The notes beneath the pieces were generated by a model. That model was not told the origin of the DNA and searched no databases. It was given only the letters and a program-made list of their open reading frames with translations. From the NCBI RefSeq assembly GCF_964340395.1, contig NC_135556.1, positions 11,125,410 to 11,189,409 of the forward strand: DNA of 64,000 nt, read 5' to 3'. This DNA is from Glandiceps talaboti. Its lineage: Eukaryota; Hemichordata; Enteropneusta; Spengelidae. Of this stretch, positions 45,301 through 55,013 are shown in pieces. Numbering within the stretch: position 1 is the first letter of the stretch; each line of letters begins with the position of its first letter. Both the position numbers and the translations under genes were made by a program.

Positions 45301-47381
45301 TCTCAGGTTCGAAATATTATAGTATATTATTATGTTCATTGTCAACGTCTTGGAGAGTCAGAAGGAAGCTAAATCCATAAAGGCAACCGAAATTGTACCC
45401 GTGTGCGCATGTCAATCGTGATTGCATCGTATATGCTTGTTTGGACATAGACCCTATGTTTGAACAATCTTTCATTGCGCACTTCTTGCAGTTTCAGCCA
45501 GTAACTCAATAGTCAATTTTCCGGTTCCAAGATGCATTGCGCGAGATGATGTCGCTTATGTTGTTAGATTTCATTTTACTCTTGTTTTGTCTTTATTGTA
45601 TTTGAAATAACATTTTCATCAGGAAATGATGGTAAGACATGTTGACCTCTTTAATTAGGGGTGTGATTTTATAGAACAAAAACTGAACGTCATCGATGAC
45701 AGATTGGGTTTTACGGGTAAACCCAGGGTACCGTCATGTGACAACCATCCCCTGAGTAGCGCGTGCAAACCCCTCTGCGCGTACGCGTATAATACATGGC
45801 ATTGTATGGGGACACGCGCAATGCATCTTGGAACCGGCAATAGGTCTATTCAATCTCTGTTCAATTTTTGCTGGTAGAAATAGGAATGCCTGTTATTGCA
45901 AATGAGAGTACAATCTATTATAACTATAAAATGGTCAAAATAATGACTTTTTATACATCTTCCCCTGAAATATATTGAGTACTTTGCTGTTTATATAAAT
46001 ATGTGAGGGGACATGCCCAGACTAGCTGTAAGCTATTTCCCTACTTCCCATTTACATGAATTATCCAGTGTTATATTTATTAGGTGTAAATATACTGATT
46101 ACGTATTGATGTATATTGGAAACAAACGACTACATTCACCTATGTGACTGCCTTCTTTCTGAAATGACCGGTAACATGTTCGTACAGAGTTTATGTGGAC
46201 CTTGTGTATGACATCATAATTTTAGTATAAAAAATATCACTGGGTACCATAACACATACCCCCCCCCCCCCTCACCCAAACATTCGACGATATCATGTAA
46301 TTCATGTCTTTTCTGTGATTTCACATTGAAGGTACTTACCTACAACGTGTACGAGTTACGATATCTCTACTACCAAAGTGGTCAACGCGAACGAACATGC
46401 AGAATTCTAACTCAGATCTTTACTCGCCATGGAGATGTCGATGCTATCGTCTTCCAAGAGGCTATTATGGGTGGCTGCTTTCCTGACGATGGGGCATCCT
46501 TTCGTGATATCATGACTTATTATGGTTTTAAATATTTTACCGGTACTCTTGGAGAAGACCTCATGCGCCTACTCCCCCCTCCGTACACTTATGAGAATGG
46601 TGGCGTCTTCATAGCTTCACGTTGGCCAATACTTAGTTGGGATGAAACTGTGTATGAAAGTAAAGTTGCCATCTCCTATGATGCAATGGCAGCCAAAGGG
46701 GCTATTTATGCAGAGATCGAGAAATCAGTTGGCGGCAAGACGAGAAAATATCATGTTCTTGGTACTCATTTACAGGCTGATCATGATGATCTCGGTGACG
46801 AAGTTCGGTTCAACCAAACTGTCGAGATGCATGCACTGATGCTTAAACAGAATGTCCCCAAAGATGAAGCAGTGATTTACGGTGGAGATTTTAATACTGA
46901 TTTTAACTCGAAACCAGTAAAATTTCAGGCCATGTTAGAGGCAATGGAGGCCAAACTTCCTCAAAAAGTAGGAAACATCAATTGTACCAGTGATAAGTGT
47001 TTCAACGACATCAATAAGAACGACTTTGACCCGGACTGCAACGAAGAACGCGACTGGTTGCCAGGCATATGGCTTGATTACGTCCTGTATAGCTACTCAC
47101 ATCAAGTACCGGTCAAATCCAGCCTAGAAGCCATAAAGTACGTTGACGAACCTAAATTCACCGTATGCATGGATCATATCATCGAACCTTTTGGCGGTCA
47201 CTTGTATCCGTATTCAGACAGATGCATTATGCCGAACAACATTTCGGATTTATCCGATCACTACGCTGTCCTCGGTACATTTGAGTATTCGGTGGTGGAA
47301 GACGTACCATCATCTCCAGCAATGAGACATTCCTCCTTGTTTTCGGTAGTTGCTGTTTTCCTGCCAATCATATTTTCTTGA
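39419..47381 (+). CDS. Two-module secreted sphingomyelinase-like phosphodiesterase, GPI-anchor candidate
   Basis: Six exons join in frame: 39419-39485, 40078-40119, 42352-43464, 44131-44166, 45015-45193 and 46332-47381, 828 residues in all. Every junction is GT-AG and phases agree. Exon 1 encodes a signal peptide ([18 protein letters not shown]). Each module has a short phase 1-1 exon, a Cys-rich segment ([20 protein letters not shown]) and a catalytic domain of the endonuclease/exonuclease/phosphatase fold resembling bacterial and secreted neutral sphingomyelinases. The C-terminus ends in a hydrophobic run ([14 protein letters not shown]) after small residues, typical of GPI attachment. Predicted role: hydrolysis of sphingomyelin or a related phosphodiester at the cell surface. 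Substrate is inferred from the family only. The two modules clearly arose by internal duplication. A two-gene reading is less likely because the linking exon phases fit and no start, stop or signal peptide separates them. Confidence 0.8.
40195..40287. repeat. (TA)n tract, left side of Penelope-like element
   Basis: About 45 uninterrupted TA units, directly adjoining the 3' end of the minus-strand retroelement. Confidence 0.97.
40288..42222 (-). mobile_element. Penelope-like retroelement, 5'-truncated, in intron 2
   Basis: On the minus strand a reverse-transcriptase region (about 41550-42220; motifs [33 protein letters not shown]) is followed by a C-terminal GIY-YIG endonuclease region (about 40500-41150; [19 protein letters not shown]). 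RT plus GIY-YIG is the hallmark of Penelope-like elements. The start of the protein is missing and the copy looks broken, with a few breaks, so it is not expected to be active. It sits between two (TA)n tracts, suggesting insertion into a TA microsatellite. Confidence 0.9.
40318..40370 (-). ncRNA. Hammerhead-ribozyme-like motif in the Penelope tail
   Basis: The minus strand reads CTGACGA, then a 4-bp stem (GTGA...TCAC) closing a five-base loop, then GAAAC, followed by AGGCTTG. That is the conserved hammerhead core with stem II, and the short stem III loop typical of motifs known from Penelope-like elements. CATCTC before the core and GAGACG after stem III could form stem I. This old copy may no longer cleave. 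Confidence 0.55.
42223..42303. repeat. (TA)n tract, right side of Penelope-like element
   Basis: About 40 TA units. It ends only 48 bases before the exon 3 boundary at 42352. Confidence 0.97.
42352..43464 (+). CDS. Exon 3: first sphingomyelinase-like module
   Basis: One 1113-nt exon carries both the Cys-rich segment and the whole catalytic domain, with no intron between TLK and VLAYN, where module 2 has one. Motifs in order: AYNVWE (metal-binding Asn), FNEAF (Glu), [17 protein letters not shown] (His), YAGDLNTD (Asp and Asn), WLDYVIYS, and [10 protein letters not shown]. The last normally reads DH in this family (SDHYPV in bacterial enzymes). Here an Glu precedes the His, so activity may be altered. 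The exon ends in phase 1 at CCAG|GTAGGC, directly followed by a long pentanucleotide tract. Confidence 0.85.
43492..43824. repeat. (TTATG)n pentanucleotide array in intron 3
   Basis: More than 60 TTATG units with variant blocks (TCATG, CTATG, TTGTG). One block containing TGTTCTGTCATGTC occurs twice about 120 bp apart, a sign of segmental growth of the array. It starts 27 bases after the exon 3 donor. The long Cys/Tyr/Met-rich open frames are artefacts. Confidence 0.95.
44267..44578. mobile_element. Larger palindromic element hosting a nested MITE, intron 4
   Basis: The outer tips AGACGTGTAGGACC and GGTCCTACACGTCT are exact reverse complements. Inner arms AACGCTACAACACTATTTCC and its complement at 44535-44560 continue the palindrome. 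The left arm is interrupted between GGACC and AACGCTAC by about 145 bp that include the nested family-P hairpin at 44326-44420. The outer element is therefore older than the inner one. Confidence 0.7.
44326..44420. mobile_element. Family P palindromic MITE, copy 2 (nested)
   Basis: Tips AGACTGTAAGATACGTCGTG and (reverse complement of the right end) AGTCTGTAAGGTACACCGTG, with GTGAGGGCGCCCC on the right arm. It is flanked by ACTAAACG on both sides (44317-44324 and 44425-44432), an 8-11 bp target duplication. Confidence 0.7.
45508..45850. mobile_element. Inverted-repeat MITE in intron 5
   Basis: CCGGTTCCAAGATGCATTGC near 45522 pairs with GCAATGCATCTTGGAACCGG near 45815. Outer CAATAG / CTATT blocks extend the arms. 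The interior is non-coding. Exact ends are unresolved. Confidence 0.6.
46332..47381 (+). CDS. Exon 6: second sphingomyelinase-like module and C-terminal anchor
   Basis: This 1050-nt terminal exon begins after TTGAAG at VLTYNVYE, in phase 0. All family catalytic motifs are intact: TYNVYE (Asn), FQEAI (Glu), [20 protein letters not shown] (His), YGGDFNTDF (Asp/Asn), WLDYVLYS and [10 protein letters not shown] (Asp-His). An extra Cys-containing loop ([17 protein letters not shown]) is absent from module 1. The tail after [13 protein letters not shown] is hydrophobic to the stop, consistent with GPI attachment. Its Cys-rich partner is exon 5 (45015-45193). Confidence 0.85.
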   Translation, partial: VLTYNVYELRYLYYQSGQRERTCRILTQIFTRHGDVDAIVFQEAIMGGCFPDDGASFRDIMTYYGFKYFTGTLGEDLMRLLPPPYTYENGGVFIASRWPILSWDETVYESKVAISYDAMAAKGAIYAEIEKSVGGKTRKYHVLGTHLQADHDDLGDEVRFNQTVEMHALMLKQNVPKDEAVIYGGDFNTDFNSKPVKFQAMLEAMEAKLPQKVGNINCTSDKCFNDINKNDFDPDCNEERDWLPGIWLDYVLYSYSHQVPVKSSLEAIKYVDEPKFTVCMDHIIEPFGGHLYPYSDRCIMPNNISDLSDHYAVLGTFEYSVVEDVPSSPAMRHSSLFSVVAVFLPIIFS

Positions 47382-48260
47382 AAATTGTGTCACAGACCAA
47401 TATTTGAGTATTTACTATTTTGGCAATTTTGCCCCTTTGTCTAAAAATCATTAATTTAATTACCTTCTAAAGTTGAGTTACCAGACTAATAACGTTAATC
47501 CTGACTCTTATCGGCTGAATGGCGAGAAAACTAAGCATTTACATATTTGTTCAGTTGAGTATAAAAATAATCTCATTGCTTTGTCACATAATATATTAAT
47601 GAGAGCATATGGTCCTAGTGTACTCGATAAAGCTAGAATTTCGCTGACGATCCAATTTTAAGTAAATTTATCACCGATGACTTCATCGTTTACTTACATC
47701 CAATCGCAAAGAAAATATATTATGACATCATTGTTTAATAATGGAAATGTAGACACTTTGTTAAAGTAAGAGTTTGGACAATAGAGGCCAGTAGAAAGAG
47801 AGAAGAAAAAAGGTAAGCATCTCGTTCGGAGAGGTACATTGTATGTAAGTGGCGAACCATAAATCTGTCTTTTGAGCTATTCCGAGGTGCGCGTGTGATC
47901 TGGTATAAGAGTAACTTTGAATGTGGCGTACAGTTAGCTGAACAGTCACTACAACATTTGACGAACAAAGAGAATAGCAACACTAATGTGAAGTCAACAC
48001 CATTGAACGACGAACGTCGACGGACAACTATAACTTAACATTCCTTTGTAACTAGCACAACAACGAACGTCTTATTTGAAAGCATCTGAGATTACAAAGA
48101 AGTAAAAAAAACTTCCACCTAGGGGTCTGTAATTTTACAATTTTTGTTACGGTGCAGTTTCGTTAGACGGTATTCGACATATATTCGTAAAAGACAAAAC
48201 AATACAATATTCTTCGAGGTGCAGAAAAGCGTAAGTAAAACTTCCTCTTAGATGTAAAGT
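47382..48260. other. Intergenic, downstream of the sphingomyelinase-like gene
   Basis: No gene was recognised. A minus-strand open frame at 47735-47983 lacks supporting features. The 3' UTR of the upstream gene presumably occupies the first part. Confidence 0.4.
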
Positions 48261-48384
48261 TAGTCTTGCTGCTAGACGTTTGGGCCTTCTTCCGATACCA
48301 TAAGCGAACGAAGTTCGCAGTGAGGGCTTTCGGTCGTGTGTCGTATTGTATAGGACGAACATCCGAGGTCTAGCAGATAGACTA
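48261..48384. mobile_element. Hairpin MITE (TAGTCTCGCTGCC family), copy 2
   Basis: Tips TAGTCTTGCTGCTAGAC and (reverse complement) TAGTCTATCTGCTAGAC resemble the tips of the element at 32506-32674. Flanks ATGTAAAGT (48252-48260) and ATGTAAAAT (48385-48393) form a 9-bp target duplication with one mismatch. It is more diverged than copy 1, hence older. Confidence 0.7.
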
Positions 48385-48393
48385 ATGTAAAAT

Positions 48394-50320
48394 TTGCTTA
48401 ACGTTTTCACCAATAGCTCAATAATGGAGGTTAATACATGTACACAATATCATTCCCTGGTATGCCCTACTCGTAGTAAACTGGGTAAAACAAAGACGCT
48501 TAGCTCACACGTATTGTTTGTAACGGCTATGATTTGCGACAGTATTAAAATACATCAGCGTGATAATTGAAAAGTAAAAAAAGACAATTTTTTTTACAGC
48601 GACTGTAAGGTCTACAAAAAATAATTGTTTGGTTCCGCTTACCCGACCCCACCTAGCTTTTCACTGCCGACCCTAAATTTATTTTTACGTATTCGAGAAA
48701 AAAATAATAAAATAGCAAAAATGGTGAAGTCTCACGAGAAATAGTGGATACGGAAACTGACATCAACTGAAATAAACAACACATGCACAGATACAATTTG
48801 GAAAACAATGGAAAACCTGAACTAGACACTCACACACGAAAAAGAAATAAAATAAATGCCCCACCTATTCTAAATTTGAGTAACCGGAACCACACAATTT
48901 TTTTTATTAGGCCTAAGATTGATGTTTTACATACTCAGAATATGATTGTTAACAATGATTATAATCTAGTGAGAGATTAGGTAGTTGTTTTCAGCTCTTT
49001 TTCTAGTTTCGAGTATACGGCGGCCTCCCGGTCTGCAGGAAATGTCGACATCAAATGTTTAAGATTGCCAATTGTCTTCCCTTTTTCTGTGACAACATAT
49101 ATCGGGCATACAGTTTACATCTCTCACAGTTTTACTCGCTGCAATGTGAAAATATTCGCTACTATTTGCAATCTAGCCTTTGGTAGGCTGGATACATAAA
49201 CTTACTACTTGAAATTTGACGTGCTTTATTAGGGCGTGATTTTTTTGAAAATCGTCTTGTTAATGTTGTGGTAAAATGAACAGTGGAGGTATGTATACAC
49301 AATTCCATAATATGAGTTCGTGTTCGAAACATCTAGCAAAAAGGTCCCACATTTTAGTGTAAGGCAGTATGACTGAAAATAGCTTAAATTACCTTACCTT
49401 AATATTTGGTCCTGTTATTCCTACACATACACTACCTGTACACTGAATACTAGAGTTAACGTTTTCCGTGTACATATATTATAGCTAAAGTGCACAATGA
49501 TAAATCATCCTAAAAATCACGCCATGAAACAAGTCAAACATCGAGGTATTGTGAGTGTATCCAGGCACTAAGGGCTAGACCGCAAATTAAGGTTGGGGTA
49601 TCGGTCACATCTGAACGTAAAAAAACAAAACACTGAAAATTCTGTACAATTGGTCGTACAGTTATATGTGATTCTGCACATTTTTGTTACGTCATAACTG
49701 CAGTGTATAATACAATGTACCGTAAACAGGTATATAAACGGGAAAATGTCAAACGTACAGTGGTAAAATGTAAAGAATGCATATTTTGGCAGAGGCACTT
49801 TAAATTTCCAAATGAAAATTCTAAAATATGCAAGAATAAAACATACACATTGCATTTCGTGCGCGGAAAAAAATATATAAACCCAGCAAATCTCAGAGTA
49901 AAATGTGTTAATTGAAACCATATAGATCTCTGAGTTCTTGCCATGATGCATTATTTTACTCCTGGACCATCTCCCCCACCCCAGGTACTCTGAAAAGGAA
50001 GGAAGGTAGGTGACACATTTATGAGAAGCGATCCACAGAATTAAATGATTCGTTAATAATTAACTAAATGACCTGGAAGTAAAATGTTCTCAGTATAGCT
50101 TGTTGACCTTGTGCAGGTGAATACAGTTTACGACAGTTAGTTGAGACGAAAATTTTCTTCATTTCAGGAGCGTGGGGACGTAGATTCTGGCTTAGGTATT
50201 GAATTGTGAGACTTCGGGATGACAGAGAGGTTGGGACAATGTGTTTAAGTCAGTGTACAGACTGTGTATCGCTACAACCATTGTGACGCGCACTGTCCGT
50301 GCTTTGTGAACATAGTCAAA
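48394..50320. other. Intergenic, upstream of NXPE gene A
   Basis: AT-rich, with no gene recognised. GGGCGTGAT near 49232 and ATCACGCC near 49517 may be remnants of inverted-repeat ends. Confidence 0.4.
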
Positions 50321-50505
50321 ATGAAGACATATTGTAAATTGCTGGTGATTTTGATGGCAGCCACTGTTATCATTCTGGTAAGGTTTTGACGTTCTTCAAG
50401 TTGTACTTTACAAAGCACAGGCACTGTTTCAGCAATAATCGCGATCACGTGATATAGCCACAACGAATTCATGTTCACTAATATCATCATCATAGTAGTA
50501 GTAGC

Positions 50506-50546
<41 letters not shown>

Positions 50547-51500
50547 ATGCATTCATATCTTCAAATCCTAACATTATATTTCAGATTAAAGAGATTGGAT
50601 TGAGCACAGATTTGACTAAAAAAAGAACAGCATCGGTTCAGCAGTCGTCCCGACCCGATATGATTATGTCGCCCTCAACGACAAAACCCAGTCATCAAAG
50701 AGAATCTGGTTTGCCAACAGATGTTTACGAAATCGTCACTTTCCGTCCGGATGACAGAGATTACATCATGGACAAACCAGTTTCGACACACAATTTCACT
50801 AATCCAAATATGACAAGATTTAAACTGTCGAGAAATGACACTATCTACGAAGGGCAGATATTTATTGTGAACATTGAAACTTTCAATAGTTGGGGCGTGC
50901 AGAAGACAACGGGTGGAGATCTTTGGTTTGCTGCCATGTATGATATCGACCATAAAATGAACACAGCAGGACATGTGATAGATCATCAAAATGGGACGTA
51001 TAGTGTGTATTTCTACGCAGCTTGGCCAGGAATCGCACACATAGACATTACTCTGGTGTATACAAGTCAGGCCATAAAGTGGCTGTACAACCTGTGGAAT
51101 ATTCCAAATCGCATTGTATGGAAAGGAATCTACTCCCAAAACACAAACGATTCGAATTCATACAGCGAAGCTCGATGTCAGATAGGGAAGATGCCAACAC
51201 AACGCGGTGAAAGTAAGTGTGGATACAACCATGAAAGTGCTCTTGGGGATATTGGTTTTGTGTGTGAAACGTCATCAAATTGTGACGAGTTGGCCATGAC
51301 TCAAGGAAACATAACGTGGTTGAATGAAAAAGCAGAACTGTTGGTCGGAGAAAATAATGAATACTTTAAAAGGTAAGCTGACAACTCTGTACTTTTTAAA
51401 CTATGTGTCTGTTGGCTCTTTACTCATGCTTTCCAGTCTCTCTCTCTACGTGTCTCTGTGTCTCTGTCTCTGTGTGTCTCTGTCTCTCTCTGTCTCTGTC

Positions 51501-51571
<71 letters not shown>

Positions 51572-52956
51572 ATCTATCTCTCTCTCTCTATTATATTTTC
51601 TGCCTCAATATTAATGAATTACTTTTCTTTTTCAATTACAGTGAATACCTAATGCAGAGAATAGAGAATGGACCAACTTTCATTCAAATCAAAGGTAAAT
51701 TAGTGTATAAATATTATCGGTAGGCTAGTGAAGGATTAAATCTTCATACACGTGACATTACTATGACAGTATCAGCTCCATGGATTCTGACAGATGAAGA
51801 GTAGCCCGGATACTTGGATATGTCATTCACCAGAACTGACAGTAGAATGTGTCAAATAGTCAGTTCTCTGGGCTGGACGAAATGATAATCTTAGTTGTTA
51901 TTGTGAGAGTTGTGTTAGTCCATGGTCTGTAAGGTACACCGTGACGGGGCGCCCTCACACATCGGTCAAGCGGCCGGTGAGGGCGGAACGACACGGCATA
52001 TATTGCAGTCTGTGCTTGTTGTTCAAGTGTTGATTTTAAGACATCAAGCTGTGTTCAATTTAGATTATTATAATTTGTCTCTAGCAACGATGTTTCGTCT
52101 TTCGTTGTTAGGAAAATTTTTATAACGTATCTGAATAATTAATCAAGATTTGTGTGTTTACCATCCAGCCAACCGAGGAAGAAAAAATTATGAAGACTTC
52201 TTACGTCCTTGCACGCCAGAATGCAAAAGACCAATCGTGTCAGGCTATTGGATTGACGACACCTGGCAGTCATTAATATGTAAATTACACAGGTGGGAGA
52301 AGCAGCCAATGAGAGACGTCAAAGAGTGTTTGAGTCATAAAGATATGTACTTCCTGGGGGACTCCACAACGAGGCAGTTTTCAAACGTAGTTGTCGAACT
52401 GGTCGGTATGGGAGGGTTGTTAAGGAAACGACATGCCGCGAGGACATATCGCCGAGTTGAAGACGAGGAATATAATATATCGTTCACTTTCCAACATCAT
52501 CCCTGGGCAGTCGGCGGAAGTCCGTATCCGATCGGAGAAGTGAAATTCGAATCTGAAGTTATTGATAGTTTACAAAACTCACAGTGCAATTACGTCATCC
52601 TGGTTGGGCCATATGCGCACTATACGTCATGGACAAGAGATAATTATATCAAAAGACTCCGACTCCTCAGAGAATCCCTTGTACGTTTCAAACAGAGGTG
52701 TCCTGATGCTAAGGTCTTCATTAAAGGTAGCAAACCACGTGATCACGCTGTCTTCATTTCATATATACACAGTAATGACTTCTTTCTTTATGAAATGAAC
52801 AAATTAATGAAGCAGATTTTTGACGGTTTAGGTGCGATATTCCTTGATGTATGGGACATGAATCTGTCATACCCAGCACCGAACAATATCCATATGCCGA
52901 TGGAAGTTATCCGTCAGGAAGCTAATTTATTTCTGTCCTACATTTGTAAACTTTAG
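50321..52956 (+). CDS. NXPE family protein A (neurexophilin-like plus PC-esterase domain)
   Basis: Four exons: 50321-50377, 50585-51372, 51642-51694 and 52148-52956, phases 0, 2 and 1, 568 residues. Exon 1 encodes a short cytosolic end and a type II signal anchor (LLVILMAATVIIL), typical of Golgi enzymes. Exon 2 carries the neurexophilin-like beta-sandwich (WFAAMYD, DHQNGTYSVYFYAAWPG). Exon 4 carries the PC-esterase (SGNH-like) domain, with the nucleophile motif GDSTTRQ (Ser about 372) and the C-terminal WDM...NNIH (Asp about 536, His about 548). All catalytic positions are present, so activity is plausible. Vertebrate NXPE1 has been linked to sialic-acid O-acetylation; the acceptor here is unknown. 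The exon 4 acceptor (AATCAAG) has a poor pyrimidine tract but is the one that keeps frame with exon 3. Confidence 0.85.
50504..50546. repeat. (CAA)n microsatellite, NXPE A intron 1
   Basis: About 14 units in the intron just before exon 2. It produces an artefactual poly-Thr/poly-Val open frame. Confidence 0.95.
51438..51590. repeat. (TCTG)n/(TC)n microsatellite, NXPE A intron 2
   Basis: Pyrimidine-rich CTCTGT passing into about 18 TCTG units and back to TC, 50 bases upstream of exon 3. Confidence 0.95.
51925..52010. mobile_element. Family P palindromic MITE, copy 3, NXPE A intron 3
   Basis: GTCTGTAAGGTACACCGTGA on the left pairs imperfectly with the right end (reverse complement GACTGCAATATATGCCGTGT). 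GCGCCCTCAC / GTGAGGGCGG are the inner arms. The target duplication is unclear. Confidence 0.65.
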
Positions 52957-54200
52957 ATTTTAATTTGAGGTTTGTGAACATTTTTTTTGAATATGGAAAT
53001 AAATACAATTCTTTGATAAATAACCGGGAGTGACAGTACGTCTTAGTAAGTAGAATGTTACATTTTAAAACGCGGCAAAAATTAAGCACCCCCCCCCCCC
53101 CAGTAAACCCCAACAACAAACAAACCAACCAACCAACAAACAAACAAACAAACAACAAAGGAAGGAAGGAAGGAAGGAAGGAAGAAAAAAACTGATACCC
53201 CAGAACAACGTATTCTAGATACGAACTAGAATACAGTGACTAGATGACTGCTTCAAATTGACGAATATACACATTTTTAATGGCCTTCCTTGTCACCCGC
53301 CGTTTCTATCGATCTACGCAATATGTGTTGAAAGGTTACGGAGATTGGCACTACACGGAGCCGCCAGCCGTACAGGTAATCACACCAGTGCACAAAGTAG
53401 CTTGTAAATATAAAGCTATGTACGGTGGTTGACCTTTTGGTAGATCATTTGTTTAATTTTGTTAATATTTAATTATAAACCAAACGACCGCCATGTTTAC
53501 GAGAAAGCTGCCGATATTCCCCGAGGTCACGTAGAACGGTTATTTTTGTACTGTGTTCAAGCATCGTAATAATATATCGATATTAACACCCACGTTTCGT
53601 ATGTTAAAGGTAAGCTCACTGTTGTTTCGTTTTGAGGATGATTTAAGACACAAACGGTAATACCGTCTCTTTGTACATGTATTATTATCGCAAGCAATTT
53701 TCCCCATTAACACACCTTGTTTTAAATCATATTTGTAATGTCGTCTGTGCTGCACGTCCATACATGAGAACTACCTGTACAGAGATAGTCCAATAAATAA
53801 CAGTCATTCTTATATACTTTCAGAAAGTTGCAATATCATTATATGACGTATTGATACCCTTCTAAGCTGATGTATATGTTAGCCTTGTTAATGTAAGTTG
53901 TTCTGGCATGGCATGGCATGGCTTTGTTGTGATACATTCCACAGCGTGCACGCTCGGACCTCGTCACAGACTGTTACGAACCGTCCTGCCGAACTACATC
54001 TGCGCACTGATATAATAAGAAACAGTACAGATTCTGGAAACGATATACATGTATATTGGTATTTCATGACATCACAACGTGGTACCGTTAGACATTTTGT
54101 AGCCCTGATATGTACAGACAGACACAGACAGAGTGACTGAGTGCACACCTTATATTTACTTTTTATGTGAATTATGGCTACAGGTGCTCCCGCCGTCATC
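52957..54200. other. Intergenic between the NXPE genes
   Basis: It contains a (C)n run near 53090-53102, an (AAC/AACC)n stretch and (GGAA)n at 53157-53186. AATAAA near 52999 may be the polyadenylation signal of NXPE A. No other gene was seen. Confidence 0.5.
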
Positions 54201-54930
54201 ATGGATAAACGAAGTCGGTACCAGTGGAAGAAAGTTCTAAAATATGTTTTCATTGCAGTGTCTATAGTTTTACTTCTATACTTGGTAAGTAAGCGGGAAT
54301 AGAGAAGGGTGGTTGGTGTTGAAAGTCTGGACAGAGTTACTGTCGTCCTTCAGCTTTTACAGTAGTCTTCCGAAGCAGAGTCAGAGGTCTTGCTTGCTAG
54401 GTGACACCGATATAGTAATTTGATAGAAAAATGTATCTGTGTGATGTGCTGCTCTATAAGATGCAATGGATATGTATTGTATTAGGTTAATTCGACACAC
54501 GGTGTGTACTTGAACTAAATTTTCCAAGTCTCTTATTTCCACGTCTGAATCTACATTGTAAAATACATCGTGTCCTTTATCAATATCATGATCCCTCCCC
54601 ATGGAAAAGGACGACAAGAGCGCCCACAACGGCTGGTCGTTCAGTCTAGTTTGAATCATACCCCAGCAATTACTTATTAGTAATGGAAACGACAATTATG
54701 AAATGAACAATACGACCTAAGTTACTGGACAGAGATATATATCTGTATTAGCTCTGGATTTGTACGCTGTTGGGTTTCGACACGTCTTCAGTGGGAGAAG
54801 ACGTGTCGAAACCCCGCAGCGTATAAATCAAGAGTTAATATCTGTATCACCCAGCGAATGAACCTTCCATTTAGCCTATGATTAATATCGATATTTGCCA
54901 TCGCCCTTGTATACAATTTGTACACAAATA

Positions 54931-55013
<83 letters not shown>

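Noticed and set aside
39419-47381. Reading the two sphingomyelinase modules as separate genes
   Set aside because: There is no stop, signal peptide or start between them, and the 36-nt linker exon joins both with matching phases. RNA data could still overturn this.
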